Assembly (NCBI GenBank): GCA_047975205.1 | Contig: JBKEDC010000048.1 | Span: forward strand, 1 to 53,650 | Source of the DNA: JBKEDC01 sp047975205 | GTDB taxonomy: Bacteria; Bacteroidota; Bacteroidia; Bacteroidales; Prolixibacteraceae | Direction of reading: 5' to 3' | Length of the DNA: 53,650 bases | Part shown: one piece after another, positions 42,456 through 51,889 of the stretch | Layout of the letters: every line of letters starts with the position of its first letter | Position numbering within the stretch: the stretch's first letter is position 1 | Translations under genes and position numbers: made by a program | The notes under the pieces: generated by a model | Told to the model about the DNA's origin: nothing | Databases searched by the model: none | The model's input: only the letters and a program-made list of their open reading frames with translations

Positions 42456-43045
42456 AGGGAGCTTTAATAACACTAGCATTCTTTATTTGTGGAATACTCG
42501 TATCCATTAATGGGATTGTACACGATTTTTTTCTAGAAAATGATTTATCAAGTTATGCCCTATACGTATTAATGACATTGGTTGGCATCAGCTTAGGAAT
42601 GGATAAATCTGCTCTAAATATTTTGAAGAAAGTAAATATCGGTTTGTTGCTTGTTCCCGTTTCCATTGCCATTGGCAGTGTCATAGGAGCAGGAATTGCA
42701 TACTGCATCATTTCTGAACCCTTTAGGGAAGGAATGGCTGTAGGGGCCGGTTTCGGATATTACAGCCTATCGAGCATTATTATATCGAATAATTACGACC
42801 CAATACTCGGTGTTATCGCTTTACTATCGAATATTATCAGGGAACTATTTTCACTTGTAGCAGCGCCAATTTTGGTAAAACTATTCGGTAAGTTATCTCC
42901 CATTGCAAGCGCAGGTGCAACCTCCATGGATACTACCTTACCCATTATCAGCCAATATTCCGGAAAAGATTATGTTGTTGTATCTCTATTCAGCGGAATT
43001 ATACTCACAATTCTTGTACCCATACTAATCCCTCTAATATTGTAA
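42452..43045 (+). CDS. lysO: LysO-type lysine exporter, C-terminal piece (LysO2)
   Basis: 197 residues from ATG 42452; an in-frame extension upstream would lie in LysO1 and is ignored. It has about six hydrophobic helices. MTLVGISLGMDKSALNILKK, GMAVGAGFGYYSLSSIII, LLSNIIRELFSLVAAPIL and GATSMDTTLPIISQYSGKDY are conserved LysO/DUF340 C-terminal phrases, with acidic residues (Glu in NIIREL, Asp in SMDTTL) inside predicted helices. With LysO1 it makes a complete protein. It sits 33 bases before the SusC gene in the same transcription unit. Confidence 0.85.
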   Translation: MKGALITLAFFICGILVSINGIVHDFFLENDLSSYALYVLMTLVGISLGMDKSALNILKKVNIGLLLVPVSIAIGSVIGAGIAYCIISEPFREGMAVGAGFGYYSLSSIIISNNYDPILGVIALLSNIIRELFSLVAAPILVKLFGKLSPIASAGATSMDTTLPIISQYSGKDYVVVSLFSGIILTILVPILIPLIL

Positions 43046-43078
43046 CAAATTATTTTAAACCCATAAAACCTAATAATC

Positions 43079-46000
43079 ATGGATAATAAAACTAAACATC
43101 CTGTGAGAATGGGGGCAGTTCCTCTCGTTCTCCTTACTTTATTACTATTGACTCCTGCCCTATCTTTTGCACAAAACAAAAGAGATATCTCAGGTTGTGT
43201 AACTGATGAAACAAGTGTTGGTATTCCCGGCGTAACCGTAGTTATTAAAGGGACAATAAATGGTACCGTTACCGATGTGAATGGGAAGTTTTCAATCAGT
43301 GCATCAACCGGAGATCAGCTTGAATTCAGCTTCATTGGTTATGATAAACAAGAACTTGATATCACTGCCACCAACAATGAGTATAATGTTAGTCTTCAGC
43401 TTAAAAATGAGATGCTTGACGATGTTGTTGTTGTAGGCTATGGAATACAAAAGAAAAGCGATTTATCTAGTGCTGTATCCACTGTAAATGCAGATGATGC
43501 AAATAAGATTGCGGCATCATCGCCTGCCCAAATGATTCAAGGTAGGACATCAGGAGTCAGCGTTATTAATGGAGGAGCTCCGGGTTCTAGCCCATATATC
43601 AAAATTCGAGGAATGTCTTCTTTCGGAGATGTTCAACCTTTATACGTAATCGACGGAATCCCGGGAGGAGATATCTCTATGGTTAATCCTGACGATATTG
43701 AATCATTCGAGATTCTGAAAGATGGTGCCGCAGCTGCTATTTATGGTTCATTAGCTGCCAATGGTGTCATTCTGGTAACTACCAAATCGGGGAAAAAGAA
43801 TCAAGATGCAAAAATCGATTTCAATATGTATGCCGGAATTCAGAAATCAACAAAAAAACTGCCAATGGCAAATGCTCAGGAGTGGTACGCTATCATGAAT
43901 CAGGCATATGACCATTCTGTTGCCGATGGGAGTATGAACGAATCGGATAAGCCCGGGTATCTCCAACCGGATTCCGGATTCTCATTAGACAACTATGCCA
44001 ACACCGACTGGCAAGATGAAACGCTCCAAACAGGAGCTATTCAGAATTATTCTTTAGGTATCAGTGGGGGCGGAGAATCATCAAACTATAATCTATCGGC
44101 AAACTACTTTAACCAAGAGGGTGTAATTATTAATACCGGCACTGAGCGATATAACTTCCGATTTAAATCGATGTTTGAGAAAGGAAAGCTCAAGATAATG
44201 CCCAACATCATGTACACGCAAACAATTACTGATAACAATACGATGAGCATATCTAATATGCAGAAATCGAATCCATTGGTATCTGTTTATGATGATACAA
44301 AAGAGTCCGGCTATGGCTACCTCAATGAATTTGGTATTAGAAGTGGAGCAAACCCTGTAGGACAATCTGAGATTATAAATTCTGAGGCTAAACAAGATAA
44401 TATACAAGCAAACTTGGGGCTTAATTATCAATTCAATCCTCATTTGTTTATTTCAGGAAACTTCGGATATACCAGAGTATTTTATAAACAAAGGTATAGC
44501 TATCCGGCATATACGCTAGCGTCAGATACTCAAAAAGATGAACCTTACCTAAGTGAATATCGAGCTGACTGGACTACTTTGAATTATGATTTCACCATTA
44601 ATTACACCAAGAGTTTCGGTAAAAACAACTTTTCTGCAATGGCCGGTATCGTGGGATATAAATATGATTATCAAAACATAACAACAAATGTTACCGGTGG
44701 TGCAATGTTTCCCGATTTTGGCGGATTAATTCCTTCATTCGATGGTATGGCATCCGGCGATTTCATTGGCACCGGAAGTTTTAGTGCCATAACCAGATTC
44801 AGCTATATGGCTCGCGCTAATTACAGCTATGATGATAAGTACTTGTTTCAGGCAACAGTGAGAACTGATGGTTCATCAAAATTTGGACAAGATAATAGGT
44901 GGGGAACATTTCCATCAGTATCAGCAGCTTGGAAAATTCATAACGAATCTTTTTTCGAGGGGGTAAGAAACATATTCTCAGAACTTAAACTACGTGCCTC
45001 ATATGGTATTCTAGGTAGAGAGACATCTCTCGGAGCTTATTCTCGTCAAGCTTTGGTAAACAGTGGTTACTGGTATGTTCAAAATAATGTTCCGATGGGG
45101 GGCAATGCTTCATTCGAAATGGCAAACGATGATTTAGCTTGGGAAAAGTCGAAAACCACAAACATTGGAATGGATTTCAGTCTATTCGATTACAAACTGT
45201 ATGGAACATTCAACTACTATCAAAATAATTCAGAGTCACTTCTCCTTGAGGAACCCAATACACCCCCTTCCAGTGGAGTATCTGCGCCTATTGTCAACTT
45301 AGGATCTATTTCAAACAACGGTATTGAACTTGAATTAGGATACAGAGGAGAGTTAGGAAAGTTTAAATATGATATCTCCGGAAACCTTACAACGATTAAG
45401 AATAAAGTTAAATCATTGGGAGGTAGAGAGGGCTTTCTTCCCGGTGATGATATTGCTTATGCAGGTTCTTACACTTATTCTCAAGTTGGCGAACCCACTT
45501 CTCAGTTTAGAATGCTTAAAACAAATGGATTATTCCAATCTCAGCAACAAGTTGACAATTATAAAAACTCAGCAGGTACGATTATTCAACCCGATGCCAA
45601 AGCTGGAGATGTTATCTATATAGATATCAACGACGATGGAATCATTGATTCCAAAGATATAACTGATGTCGGTTCACCACTTCCAACAATCGAATATGGA
45701 ATCAATGTAAACCTGACTTACAGCAATTTTGATATGTCTTTATTCTTTCAAGGAGTTGGCGGAAACAAGATTCTAAATGCAAACAGATATGAATTAGAAG
45801 CTGCAAATTCCGGTTATAATGTAATGAACACACTCGGCAATGCATGGACTAGCGATAATAAAGATACCGATACTCCAAGAAATCTCATTATTGATAATAA
45901 TAACAATTATCAAATGTCTGACCGATTTCTGGAAAATGGATCTTACTTCAGGTTGAAGAATATTCAATTTGGATATACACTTCCAGAGAATGTAATTAAA

Positions 46001-46177
46001 AGATTGCGTATAGAAAAGCTTCGCATATATGTGAATGCTGACAATCTATTTACCATCACAAAGTATTCCGGATATGATCCGGAACTCATACCGGAAAATG
46101 CCCTGACTCAAGGAGTTGACTACGGAAGCTATCCAATGTATAAAACCTTTACTGCCGGAATACAATTAACATTCTAA
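43079..46177 (+). CDS. SusC/RagA family TonB-linked outer-membrane transporter
   Basis: A 1032-residue TonB-dependent transporter. It has a signal peptide to about residue 31 (ALSFA/Q), a carboxypeptidase-regulatory-like domain (DISGCVTDETSVGIPGVTVV), DDVVVVGYGIQKKSDLSSAV as TonB-box region, a plug (LYVIDGIPGGDISM; LKDGAAAAIYGSLAANGVIL) and a barrel ending in YKTFTAGIQLTF. It takes up a glycan fragment with the SusD protein encoded 12 bases downstream. The GH63 and GH2 genes upstream suggest a substrate with alpha-glucose and beta-galactose or related ends (inference). Confidence 0.95.
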   Translation: MDNKTKHPVRMGAVPLVLLTLLLLTPALSFAQNKRDISGCVTDETSVGIPGVTVVIKGTINGTVTDVNGKFSISASTGDQLEFSFIGYDKQELDITATNNEYNVSLQLKNEMLDDVVVVGYGIQKKSDLSSAVSTVNADDANKIAASSPAQMIQGRTSGVSVINGGAPGSSPYIKIRGMSSFGDVQPLYVIDGIPGGDISMVNPDDIESFEILKDGAAAAIYGSLAANGVILVTTKSGKKNQDAKIDFNMYAGIQKSTKKLPMANAQEWYAIMNQAYDHSVADGSMNESDKPGYLQPDSGFSLDNYANTDWQDETLQTGAIQNYSLGISGGGESSNYNLSANYFNQEGVIINTGTERYNFRFKSMFEKGKLKIMPNIMYTQTITDNNTMSISNMQKSNPLVSVYDDTKESGYGYLNEFGIRSGANPVGQSEIINSEAKQDNIQANLGLNYQFNPHLFISGNFGYTRVFYKQRYSYPAYTLASDTQKDEPYLSEYRADWTTLNYDFTINYTKSFGKNNFSAMAGIVGYKYDYQNITTNVTGGAMFPDFGGLIPSFDGMASGDFIGTGSFSAITRFSYMARANYSYDDKYLFQATVRTDGSSKFGQDNRWGTFPSVSAAWKIHNESFFEGVRNIFSELKLRASYGILGRETSLGAYSRQALVNSGYWYVQNNVPMGGNASFEMANDDLAWEKSKTTNIGMDFSLFDYKLYGTFNYYQNNSESLLLEEPNTPPSSGVSAPIVNLGSISNNGIELELGYRGELGKFKYDISGNLTTIKNKVKSLGGREGFLPGDDIAYAGSYTYSQVGEPTSQFRMLKTNGLFQSQQQVDNYKNSAGTIIQPDAKAGDVIYIDINDDGIIDSKDITDVGSPLPTIEYGINVNLTYSNFDMSLFFQGVGGNKILNANRYELEAANSGYNVMNTLGNAWTSDNKDTDTPRNLIIDNNNNYQMSDRFLENGSYFRLKNIQFGYTLPENVIKRLRIEKLRIYVNADNLFTITKYSGYDPELIPENALTQGVDYGSYPMYKTFTAGIQLTF

Positions 46178-46189
46178 TCTAAAAACATC

Positions 46190-47641
46190 ATGAAAAATAT
46201 AAGTATCAGAAGAAATTTAGGCGTACTGCTTATTTGTTTATCTGCACTCGCATCTTGTGAAAATTATCTCGACCAAGAATCTAAAGATAAAATAACTACC
46301 GATCAAGTATGGAACAGTTACGATGCTGCCGAAAGCTATCTCATATCTGCATATTCATTTGTTCAGCCGACAGGTTGGCAGTATCATGAGTATTTTTATC
46401 TTCCTCAAAATTTTAGAGGCGATGATATGTTTCCTGAGAATGGAACAAATGCATGGGGATACCTTGCTCAAATCGTAGGCTTCAACAATACAGCATCGTC
46501 TAGTGTTCCTACGTACATGTGGACAAATTGGTATGAAGGGGTAAAACTGGCTAACGATGTTATCGAGAATGTTCCGAACATGAGCATGATAACACAAGAT
46601 GACAGAGATCAACTTATTGCAGAAGCTAGATTCTTGCGAGCATTCTATTTTCTAAATCTACAAATGAATTTCCACTCTATTATCATGCCTACTAAAGTGG
46701 CTACATCTCCTGATGATTTACAAATTCCTGCTTCCAACAAGGAAGATGTTTATACTCAGATTATATCTGATTTTACTTTTGCAGCTGAACATTTACCTGC
46801 AAAAAGTATGACTGACAGTTGGGGAAGAGCCGGTGCAGATGCGGCCTATGCTTTTCTAGGGAAATCATGCCTATATGCAGCTAAGTATCAAGACGCCTTG
46901 GATGCATTCAGCCATATTACGGATAGGTCTCTTGTGGATGGAAGTAGGTATCGTTCTATGTTTGATGGTACAGCAGAAAGTAATAGTGAGGTTATTTTTA
47001 CTAGAGGATATACCGCTGAACAGCAAGAAATATTGGAACTTTATCACCAATTAGGTGTTGCACTAGCTCCGGCTAGCTTAAATGGAGGTTGGGAAATGGC
47101 CAGCATTTCCGACTATTACATGAGTCAGCTGGAATCAGGCGATATCAGAAAATCTGCAACAGTTCTACAAAATGGGGAAACATTCGACGGACAAACAATC
47201 ACTTTCGATAATCCAAACTTCAAGATGAGTATCAAATATGTTGAATCACTCGATGCAATAAGTTCAAATCGTAGCGTGGTTGACATTATATTAATGCGGT
47301 ATGCTGATGTTTTGTTAATGGAGGCCGAAGCAAACTACGAGCTTAACAACGTGACTGAGGCTAATAAAAGATTGAATGAGATACGCTCACGTGCCGGTTT
47401 AAGTGAAATTATTTTATCGGGAACAGAACTAAGAGATGAAATCAGGAAACAACGTATGATTGAGTTAGTCGGTGAAGATTCTCGCTTTTACGATTTAGTA
47501 CGTTGGGGTATTGTTACTGACCAACTAACAACTGCAAAGCAACCATTTGCCCGAAACTTTGAAAGCAAATACAGCTTCTTCCCTATTCCTCTTGTTGAAA
47601 CTCAACGCAATAAACTGGTTGAACCTACTCCGGGATTTTAA
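46190..47641 (+). CDS. RagB/SusD family nutrient-uptake lipoprotein
   Basis: A 483-residue SusD homologue with a lipoprotein signal ending at Cys23 (LSALASC), then ENYLDQESKDKITTDQVWNS. The N-terminal IAEARFLRAFYFLNLQMNF and C-terminal YADVLLMEAEANYELNNVTE, LNEIRSRAGL and RKQRMIELVGEDSRFYDLVR are hallmarks of the fold. It sits on the cell surface and works with the SusC upstream. It is the last gene of the locus; a terminator follows ten bases later. Confidence 0.95.
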   Translation: MKNISIRRNLGVLLICLSALASCENYLDQESKDKITTDQVWNSYDAAESYLISAYSFVQPTGWQYHEYFYLPQNFRGDDMFPENGTNAWGYLAQIVGFNNTASSSVPTYMWTNWYEGVKLANDVIENVPNMSMITQDDRDQLIAEARFLRAFYFLNLQMNFHSIIMPTKVATSPDDLQIPASNKEDVYTQIISDFTFAAEHLPAKSMTDSWGRAGADAAYAFLGKSCLYAAKYQDALDAFSHITDRSLVDGSRYRSMFDGTAESNSEVIFTRGYTAEQQEILELYHQLGVALAPASLNGGWEMASISDYYMSQLESGDIRKSATVLQNGETFDGQTITFDNPNFKMSIKYVESLDAISSNRSVVDIILMRYADVLLMEAEANYELNNVTEANKRLNEIRSRAGLSEIILSGTELRDEIRKQRMIELVGEDSRFYDLVRWGIVTDQLTTAKQPFARNFESKYSFFPIPLVETQRNKLVEPTPGF

Positions 47642-47650
47642 TAACACACA

Positions 47651-47691
47651 ATAGCCCCAAGTCAAAAATAATTAGTATGACTTGGGGCTAT
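47651..47691. terminator. Bidirectional terminator between susD and lptB
   Basis: Perfect 13-base arms ATAGCCCCAAGTC (47651-47663) and GACTTGGGGCTAT (47679-47691) with a 15-base loop, between convergent genes. Confidence 0.78.
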
Positions 47692-47716
47692 CTTAGATCT
47701 GTTAGGTGTAAGCAAA

Positions 47717-48448
47717 TTATCGTTTCTTCTTAAGTTCAAAATCTTTACCTAAATATACTTTTCGAACTGTTTCATCGCCGGCAAGATCTTCGGCAGAACC
47801 GGCTTTCAGAATAGACCCTTCAAAAAGTAAATAAGAGCGGTCGGTAATCGATAATGTTTCGTGCACATTGTGGTCGGTAATTAAAACACCAATATTCTTC
47901 TCAATAAGATGCATTACAATTTCTTGAATATCTTCTACTGCAATCGGATCGACTCCGGCAAATGGTTCATCTAGCAATACGAAGTTTGGATTAATAGCTA
48001 AACAGCGAGCTATCTCACACCGCCTACGCTCACCACCCGACAGTTGATATCCCTTACTCTTTCTAATATGGTTCAATCGAAACTCATCAATTAGAGAATC
48101 TACCTTATCTTTTTGCTCTCCTTTAGATAAATTCGTCATTTCAAGCACTGCACGTAAATTATCTTCAATACTTAGCTTTCTAAATACCGATGCTTCTTGA
48201 GCCAAATAACCAACACCATGTTGAGCCCTTTTATAAACAGGCATCTTTGTAATATCTAAGTCATCTAAATAAATATGTCCGCTATACGGATTAACCAAGC
48301 CTACACACATGTAGAATGAGGTGGTTTTACCGGCTCCGTTCGGGCCCAATAAGCCCACGATTTCTCCTTGATTAACTTCAAAGGAAACCCCCTTCACAAC
48401 GGTTCGTTTCCCATATTTTTTTACTACATTATCGGCTCTTAATTTCAT
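47717..48448 (-). CDS. lptB: LPS export ABC transporter ATP-binding protein LptB
   Basis: 243 residues from ATG 48448 (MKLRADNVVKKYGKRTVVKG); the frame is open 12 codons further but the family starts here. It has Walker A GLLGPNGAGKTTSFYM, signature LSGGERRRCEIARCLA, Walker B FVLLDEPFAGVDP and the switch His in LITDHNVHETL. LYLDD-like phrases and the C-terminal VRKVYLGKDF are LptB-specific. It drives lipopolysaccharide extraction with LptFG and moves it across the periplasm. Downstream of tatC by 37 bases in a minus-strand unit. Confidence 0.95.
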   Translation of the reverse strand: MKLRADNVVKKYGKRTVVKGVSFEVNQGEIVGLLGPNGAGKTTSFYMCVGLVNPYSGHIYLDDLDITKMPVYKRAQHGVGYLAQEASVFRKLSIEDNLRAVLEMTNLSKGEQKDKVDSLIDEFRLNHIRKSKGYQLSGGERRRCEIARCLAINPNFVLLDEPFAGVDPIAVEDIQEIVMHLIEKNIGVLITDHNVHETLSITDRSYLLFEGSILKAGSAEDLAGDETVRKVYLGKDFELKKKR

Positions 48449-48485
48449 ATATAATCTTATATCAGATTTCAAAAATAAATACAAT

Positions 48486-49286
48486 CTACGAATTTAGGCG
48501 TCTTTTATACACTCTTTTCGATATTAGTATGCCAAACTCATATAATAGTACCAACGGAACACATATTAAGATCTGACTAAAAACATCCGGCGGAGTTATG
48601 ATAGCAGATATAATAAGCAATACCACATAAGCATGCCGACGATACTTTTTCATATCTGTAGGAGTTAGTACGCCCAGATTACTAAAAAAGAATACAATCA
48701 TAGGTAATTCAAACACAATTCCTGATGCCAATACAATGGAACTCACTAGGCTGACGTAAGACGATAACTTAATCTGGTTTAATATATCTGAACTCAGCGT
48801 GTAACCGGATAAGAAATTAATCGAGAGTGGCACAATCAAGTAATAGCCGAACAATACTCCCACAAAAAACAAAAGGCTGATAATCCAAACTGCTCCCCGG
48901 GCAGAACGTCGTTCTTTATCGTGTAATGCCGGTTTTATGAATTGCCATATTTCCCAAATCACATATGGCGAAGCTAATATTAGTCCCACAACAAATGAAA
49001 TCCAAATGTGCGACAAAAACTGCCCCGACATGGTAATATTTATTAATTCAAACGGCTTATTGTTTATTTGAAAGAATGGCATTCCGCTTATATCTGCCAG
49101 CTGCGATAATAATTTGTTGGTAAAGAAATCGGCCGATTTAGGAGCCAAAATAAGTTTATTGAAGATAAAATCTTTATTTACAAAGGCAATAAACACAGCC
49201 AACACAATAGCTGCCGATGCACGAACTAAATGCCACCTCAACACCTCAAGGTGTTCTATAAAGCTCATATCTTTCGATTCTTTCAT
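48486..49286 (-). CDS. tatC: Sec-independent translocase TatC
   Basis: 266 residues from ATG 49286 (MKESKDMSFIEHLEVLRWHL); an open 20-codon extension would run into the upstream gene and has no family support. A start six codons later (MSFIEHLEVLRW) is also possible. Six hydrophobic helices and the motifs SFIEHLEVLRWHLVR, SPYVIWEIWQFIKPALHDKE, FGYYLIVPLSINFL and ITPPDVFSQILICVPLVLLY are those of TatC. It recognises twin-arginine signal peptides; TatA/B are not in the window. The upstream gene ends 38 bases before it. Confidence 0.94.
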   Translation of the reverse strand: MKESKDMSFIEHLEVLRWHLVRASAAIVLAVFIAFVNKDFIFNKLILAPKSADFFTNKLLSQLADISGMPFFQINNKPFELINITMSGQFLSHIWISFVVGLILASPYVIWEIWQFIKPALHDKERRSARGAVWIISLLFFVGVLFGYYLIVPLSINFLSGYTLSSDILNQIKLSSYVSLVSSIVLASGIVFELPMIVFFFSNLGVLTPTDMKKYRRHAYVVLLIISAIITPPDVFSQILICVPLVLLYEFGILISKRVYKRRLNS

Positions 49287-49324
49287 CTGCCAAATATAAA
49301 AAAACAAAGTGAATAAACTTCCTG

Positions 49325-49810
49325 CTAGAACAATCCTATAAACCAATGAATACCGCTAAGAATTAAATGGAAGCAAAGCACGAAAATTGCGATTAAGAGC
49401 AATAATCCGACACCAAATCCCCAAGCCTTTGTTCTTACTTCTTTTATCATTTGCTCATCTTGTTCCACATAACCCATAATAAGATGTAGATTTTTTGTAT
49501 TCGATCGGTAAAAGAAATCTATCAGCATTCCCAAAATCGGAATAGAACCTAGAACCAAATCGACAACAATATTAAATAATATGGCTAAGCTTAGCGGAAG
49601 AGAACGAATTTTACATGCTGCAACATACACAAAAGGCATCGAAATAAGTGCCCCCAACATGTCGCCTACAAAAGGAGCTGCAACTCCCATTATTCCATCA
49701 ATGTAATAATCATCAAGATATTGTTTCAGATGTTTGATAAGCGCATAAACCTTACTCTCATTAAGACGCCGACGCTGTTCATATGTCAATGTAGATTTTT
49801 TCAAAGTCAC
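49325..49810 (-). CDS. DUF4112 membrane protein
   Basis: 161 residues. A basic N-terminus and helical segment (VYALIKHLKQYLDDYYIDGI) lead to GVAAPFVGDMLGALISMPFV, NIVVDLVLGSIPILGMLIDF, FYRSNTKNLHLIMGYVEQ and two hydrophobic helices near the C-terminus (LLLLIAIFVLCFHLIL). These match the DUF4112 family, whose function is unknown. It is the first gene of the DUF4112-tatC-lptB unit on the minus strand, divergent from the tRNA. Confidence 0.85.
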   Translation of the reverse strand: MTLKKSTLTYEQRRRLNESKVYALIKHLKQYLDDYYIDGIMGVAAPFVGDMLGALISMPFVYVAACKIRSLPLSLAILFNIVVDLVLGSIPILGMLIDFFYRSNTKNLHLIMGYVEQDEQMIKEVRTKAWGFGVGLLLLIAIFVLCFHLILSGIHWFIGLF

Positions 49811-49863
49811 ACTTTTTTGATTAAAAGCTCAAGATACGAAGAAGATTTTTTAAATTAAGAAAA

Positions 49864-49891
49864 TTAGTTCCCCATATTTTTTCTATATTTG
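49864..49891 (+). promoter_or_regulatory. Candidate promoter of tRNA-Ala
   Basis: TATATTTG (49884-49891) is a perfect TAnnTTTG box eight bases before the first tRNA base. A TTAG at 49864-49867 could serve as the -33 element. Confidence 0.5.
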
Positions 49892-49899
49892 CTCCCGAT

Positions 49900-49973
49900 G
49901 GGGGATTAGCTCAGTTGGCTAGAGCGTTTGACTGGCAGTCAAAAGGTCATCGGTTCGATTCCGATATTCTCCA
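49900..49973 (+). tRNA. tRNA-Ala (anticodon GGC)
   Basis: A 74-base cloverleaf: acceptor GGGGGAT pairing with ATTCTCC (including the G3-U70 pair that identifies alanine tRNA), D arm GCTC/GAGC, anticodon stem TTTGA/TCAAA with loop CTGGCAG (anticodon GGC), and T arm ATCGG-TTCGATT-CCGAT. The CCA end is not encoded. A terminator follows. Confidence 0.95.
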
Positions 49974-49984
49974 CTTTGAAAATG

Positions 49985-50020
49985 AAAGAGTTGCAGTGAG
50001 GCTGCAGCTCTTTTGTTTTT
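49985..50020 (+). terminator. Terminator after tRNA-Ala
   Basis: Arms AAAGAGTTGCAG (49985-49996) and CTGCAGCTCTTT (50002-50013) pair with one G-U wobble around a five-base loop, followed by TGTTTTT. Confidence 0.88.
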
Positions 50021-50053
50021 AAAGAGCACAAACAAAAGCACAAACTATTTTGG

Positions 50054-50780
50054 TTATAAAAGGCTATTTAGGAGTGGTTTTACAGCTAAGCTTATTTCTG
50101 CAAATGCTAAAGCCGACAATTCTTTTGTGTATCGTTTCTTCAGTTCACTCCAAAGTCCAACAAAGTTTGTAATAAGTGGAGAATCTTCAAGTTCTTTTAT
50201 ATTCCAATCCTTAGGATTATCAAACAATTCCTTATCGTGAGCGCATACTGTATGGAAGTTCTTTTTAAACTCACTAGTCCTTACATATTCTTGACAATTA
50301 TTATTTCGAAGTATGTAATACAAATCATAGAAGTGTCTTATTTTACTAAAAATACCTTCAATAGGACTTTCTGAAAAGGAAAAGCGAATTAACGAAACTA
50401 GCTTCTCTATAAGCGTTTGCTTTATATCGAGTACATTCACCTTAAAACTAGCTAATCCATATTGCTCAACCAAAGCATTCTTGATTTTGCTCTTGTAGAT
50501 ATTCTCCAATAAAACTCTGAATTGACTGCAAAGCGTATGGAAAAGGATTGGCAAAGGAATTTATCTCGACACGACAATAATTGAGTTAATTCCCATTAGG
50601 CTATTTTGCTCAACTGTTGGATAGCTATAAACAGACTTACGAAATCTAGAATGTTTACTAGTTAATAGGTTTTGTAAAGCAAGACTTATCCAATAATCTT
50701 TTTCTACAAAGGAAGGATTTCGCCTCTGAAACCTCCTTAATAGCAAGCTTGAACAGCTTACTATTGGTATGTAGTATCAT
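50054..50780 (-). pseudogene. AbiEii-type toxin remnant (several frameshifts, internal deletion)
   Basis: The gene would start at ATG 50780, overlapping the antitoxin stop as ATGA. The coding signal moves between frames: MILHTNSKLFKLAIKEVSE in the first, then FVEKDYWISLALQNL (within 50746-50561), then VEINSFANPFPYALQSIQSF in another frame (about 50490-50590), then FKVNVLDIKQTLIEKLVSLI and SKIRHFYDLYYILR (50554-50054). These are the ordered pieces of the AbiEii/AbiGii nucleotidyltransferase-like toxin family (PF08843). The core GGTxLSK...EDIDL catalytic part is missing between the second and third pieces. With a deletion and at least three frameshifts the toxin is dead. Family members transfer nucleotides to RNA and act in phage defence. 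Confidence 0.75.
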
Positions 50781-51426
50781 CTTATTTTCCATTTCTCTTG
50801 GTTGAATAGTATCTCGTTAGACGCATTGAAAACATATGTACTAACAGGATTTAGACTTTTATAAATCTTCTCCGAATATTCGTTATATCCAGTAGCCTCC
50901 AGCAATGCTCCTAGCAACGCTTTCGTTGATGGGGGTATTCTATCGAAAGATTAGTTAATTGCTTCCGTTATTCTTCTGAAAGCTCCTCTATCAATATTTT
51001 TAGCCTTAATAGAGAAGCATCTACCGTTGTGTCGGGAATATCTTTTATAAATCGAAAGCAATCTAAAAGCTGAAGCAAAGGAATGTTCTTTTTAGTGACA
51101 ACATTCCATTGGCGAACAAACTTTATTCTGTAATCCAACCTTTTTAATTCCTTACGGTCGAAACTTACACCAATTTGAATGATGTTTGAAACTTGCGTTG
51201 TCAGTTTTAGTTGATTGAAGACAGTATAGCCAGTGATATACCCTGCGGTTTTTTTGTAGAATCTGCCCTTGGAGGGTTTTACAATCTTGCCAGAAAAAAC
51301 AAGTCTAGAAAGAATGCTCTTTAAGTTATTCTCTGATATGGAATTCGAATCGAGGTTTTTGTAAGAAAAGACATATCCTTCTTCAAATCTTTTTATCTCT
51401 GTTGTAATTGTATCTGTTGCATTCAT
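50777..51426 (-). pseudogene. DUF6088 / AbiEi-like antitoxin, broken
   Basis: From ATG 51426 (MNATDTITTEIKRFEEGYVF) the frame is open for 151 residues to a TAA just before 50968. The sequence goes on after a frame change in a run of C: PPSTKALLGALLEATGYNEY and NASNEILFNQEKWKIR, ending at TGA 50777-50779. Features of the DUF6088 antitoxin family are LSRLVFSGKIVKPSKGRFYK, GYTVFNQLKLTTQV and IKFVRQ. One stop and one frameshift separate the N-terminal two thirds from the C-terminus. The open 151-residue part might still be made. It is paired with the toxin remnant. Confidence 0.75.
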
Positions 51427-51889
51427 AAGAATACAAAGACAATTATTTGCAACGTTTTTACAAGTAAAACATTGCAAAGCGTGTAGTACTCCTAGGGCCT
51501 GGTGCTCCTTACTTATAGATAATATTGCAGAAGTAATCGTTTATGCTCGAAGAGTAGATTAAAAGATATGCGCTTAGCAACAGTAAAAATAAAAAGATTA
51601 ATATGTAGCGTATTTTTGTTATTTTCTTTCTTTGGTTAGGAATTTTTGAGCTGGTATACAAAGTACCCATTGGCAGAGTTCAATCAGAACATATTTAAAT
51701 CTCCCAATGGGTTGCAATAGGTTCTTTTTATTCCGTTGGCATTTTGCAGTCGTTTGTATCTTCTTTCTAGGTAGTTTAAAACTGAATCGCTGTTTTGTTT
51801 TGGATTACTGCTGAGTAATGTGCCATAATGTTAGTCCGATACGGATATTTTAAGAAAACTGCAAAAATACACCTCTCGGGAATATATTT
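51427..51889. other. Intergenic region between toxin-antitoxin remnant and porin
   Basis: No gene is recognised. ACCCATTGG (51665-51673) and CCAATGGGT (51704-51712) form a nine-base inverted repeat with a 30-base loop, perhaps a weak terminator or protein site. Confidence 0.4.
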
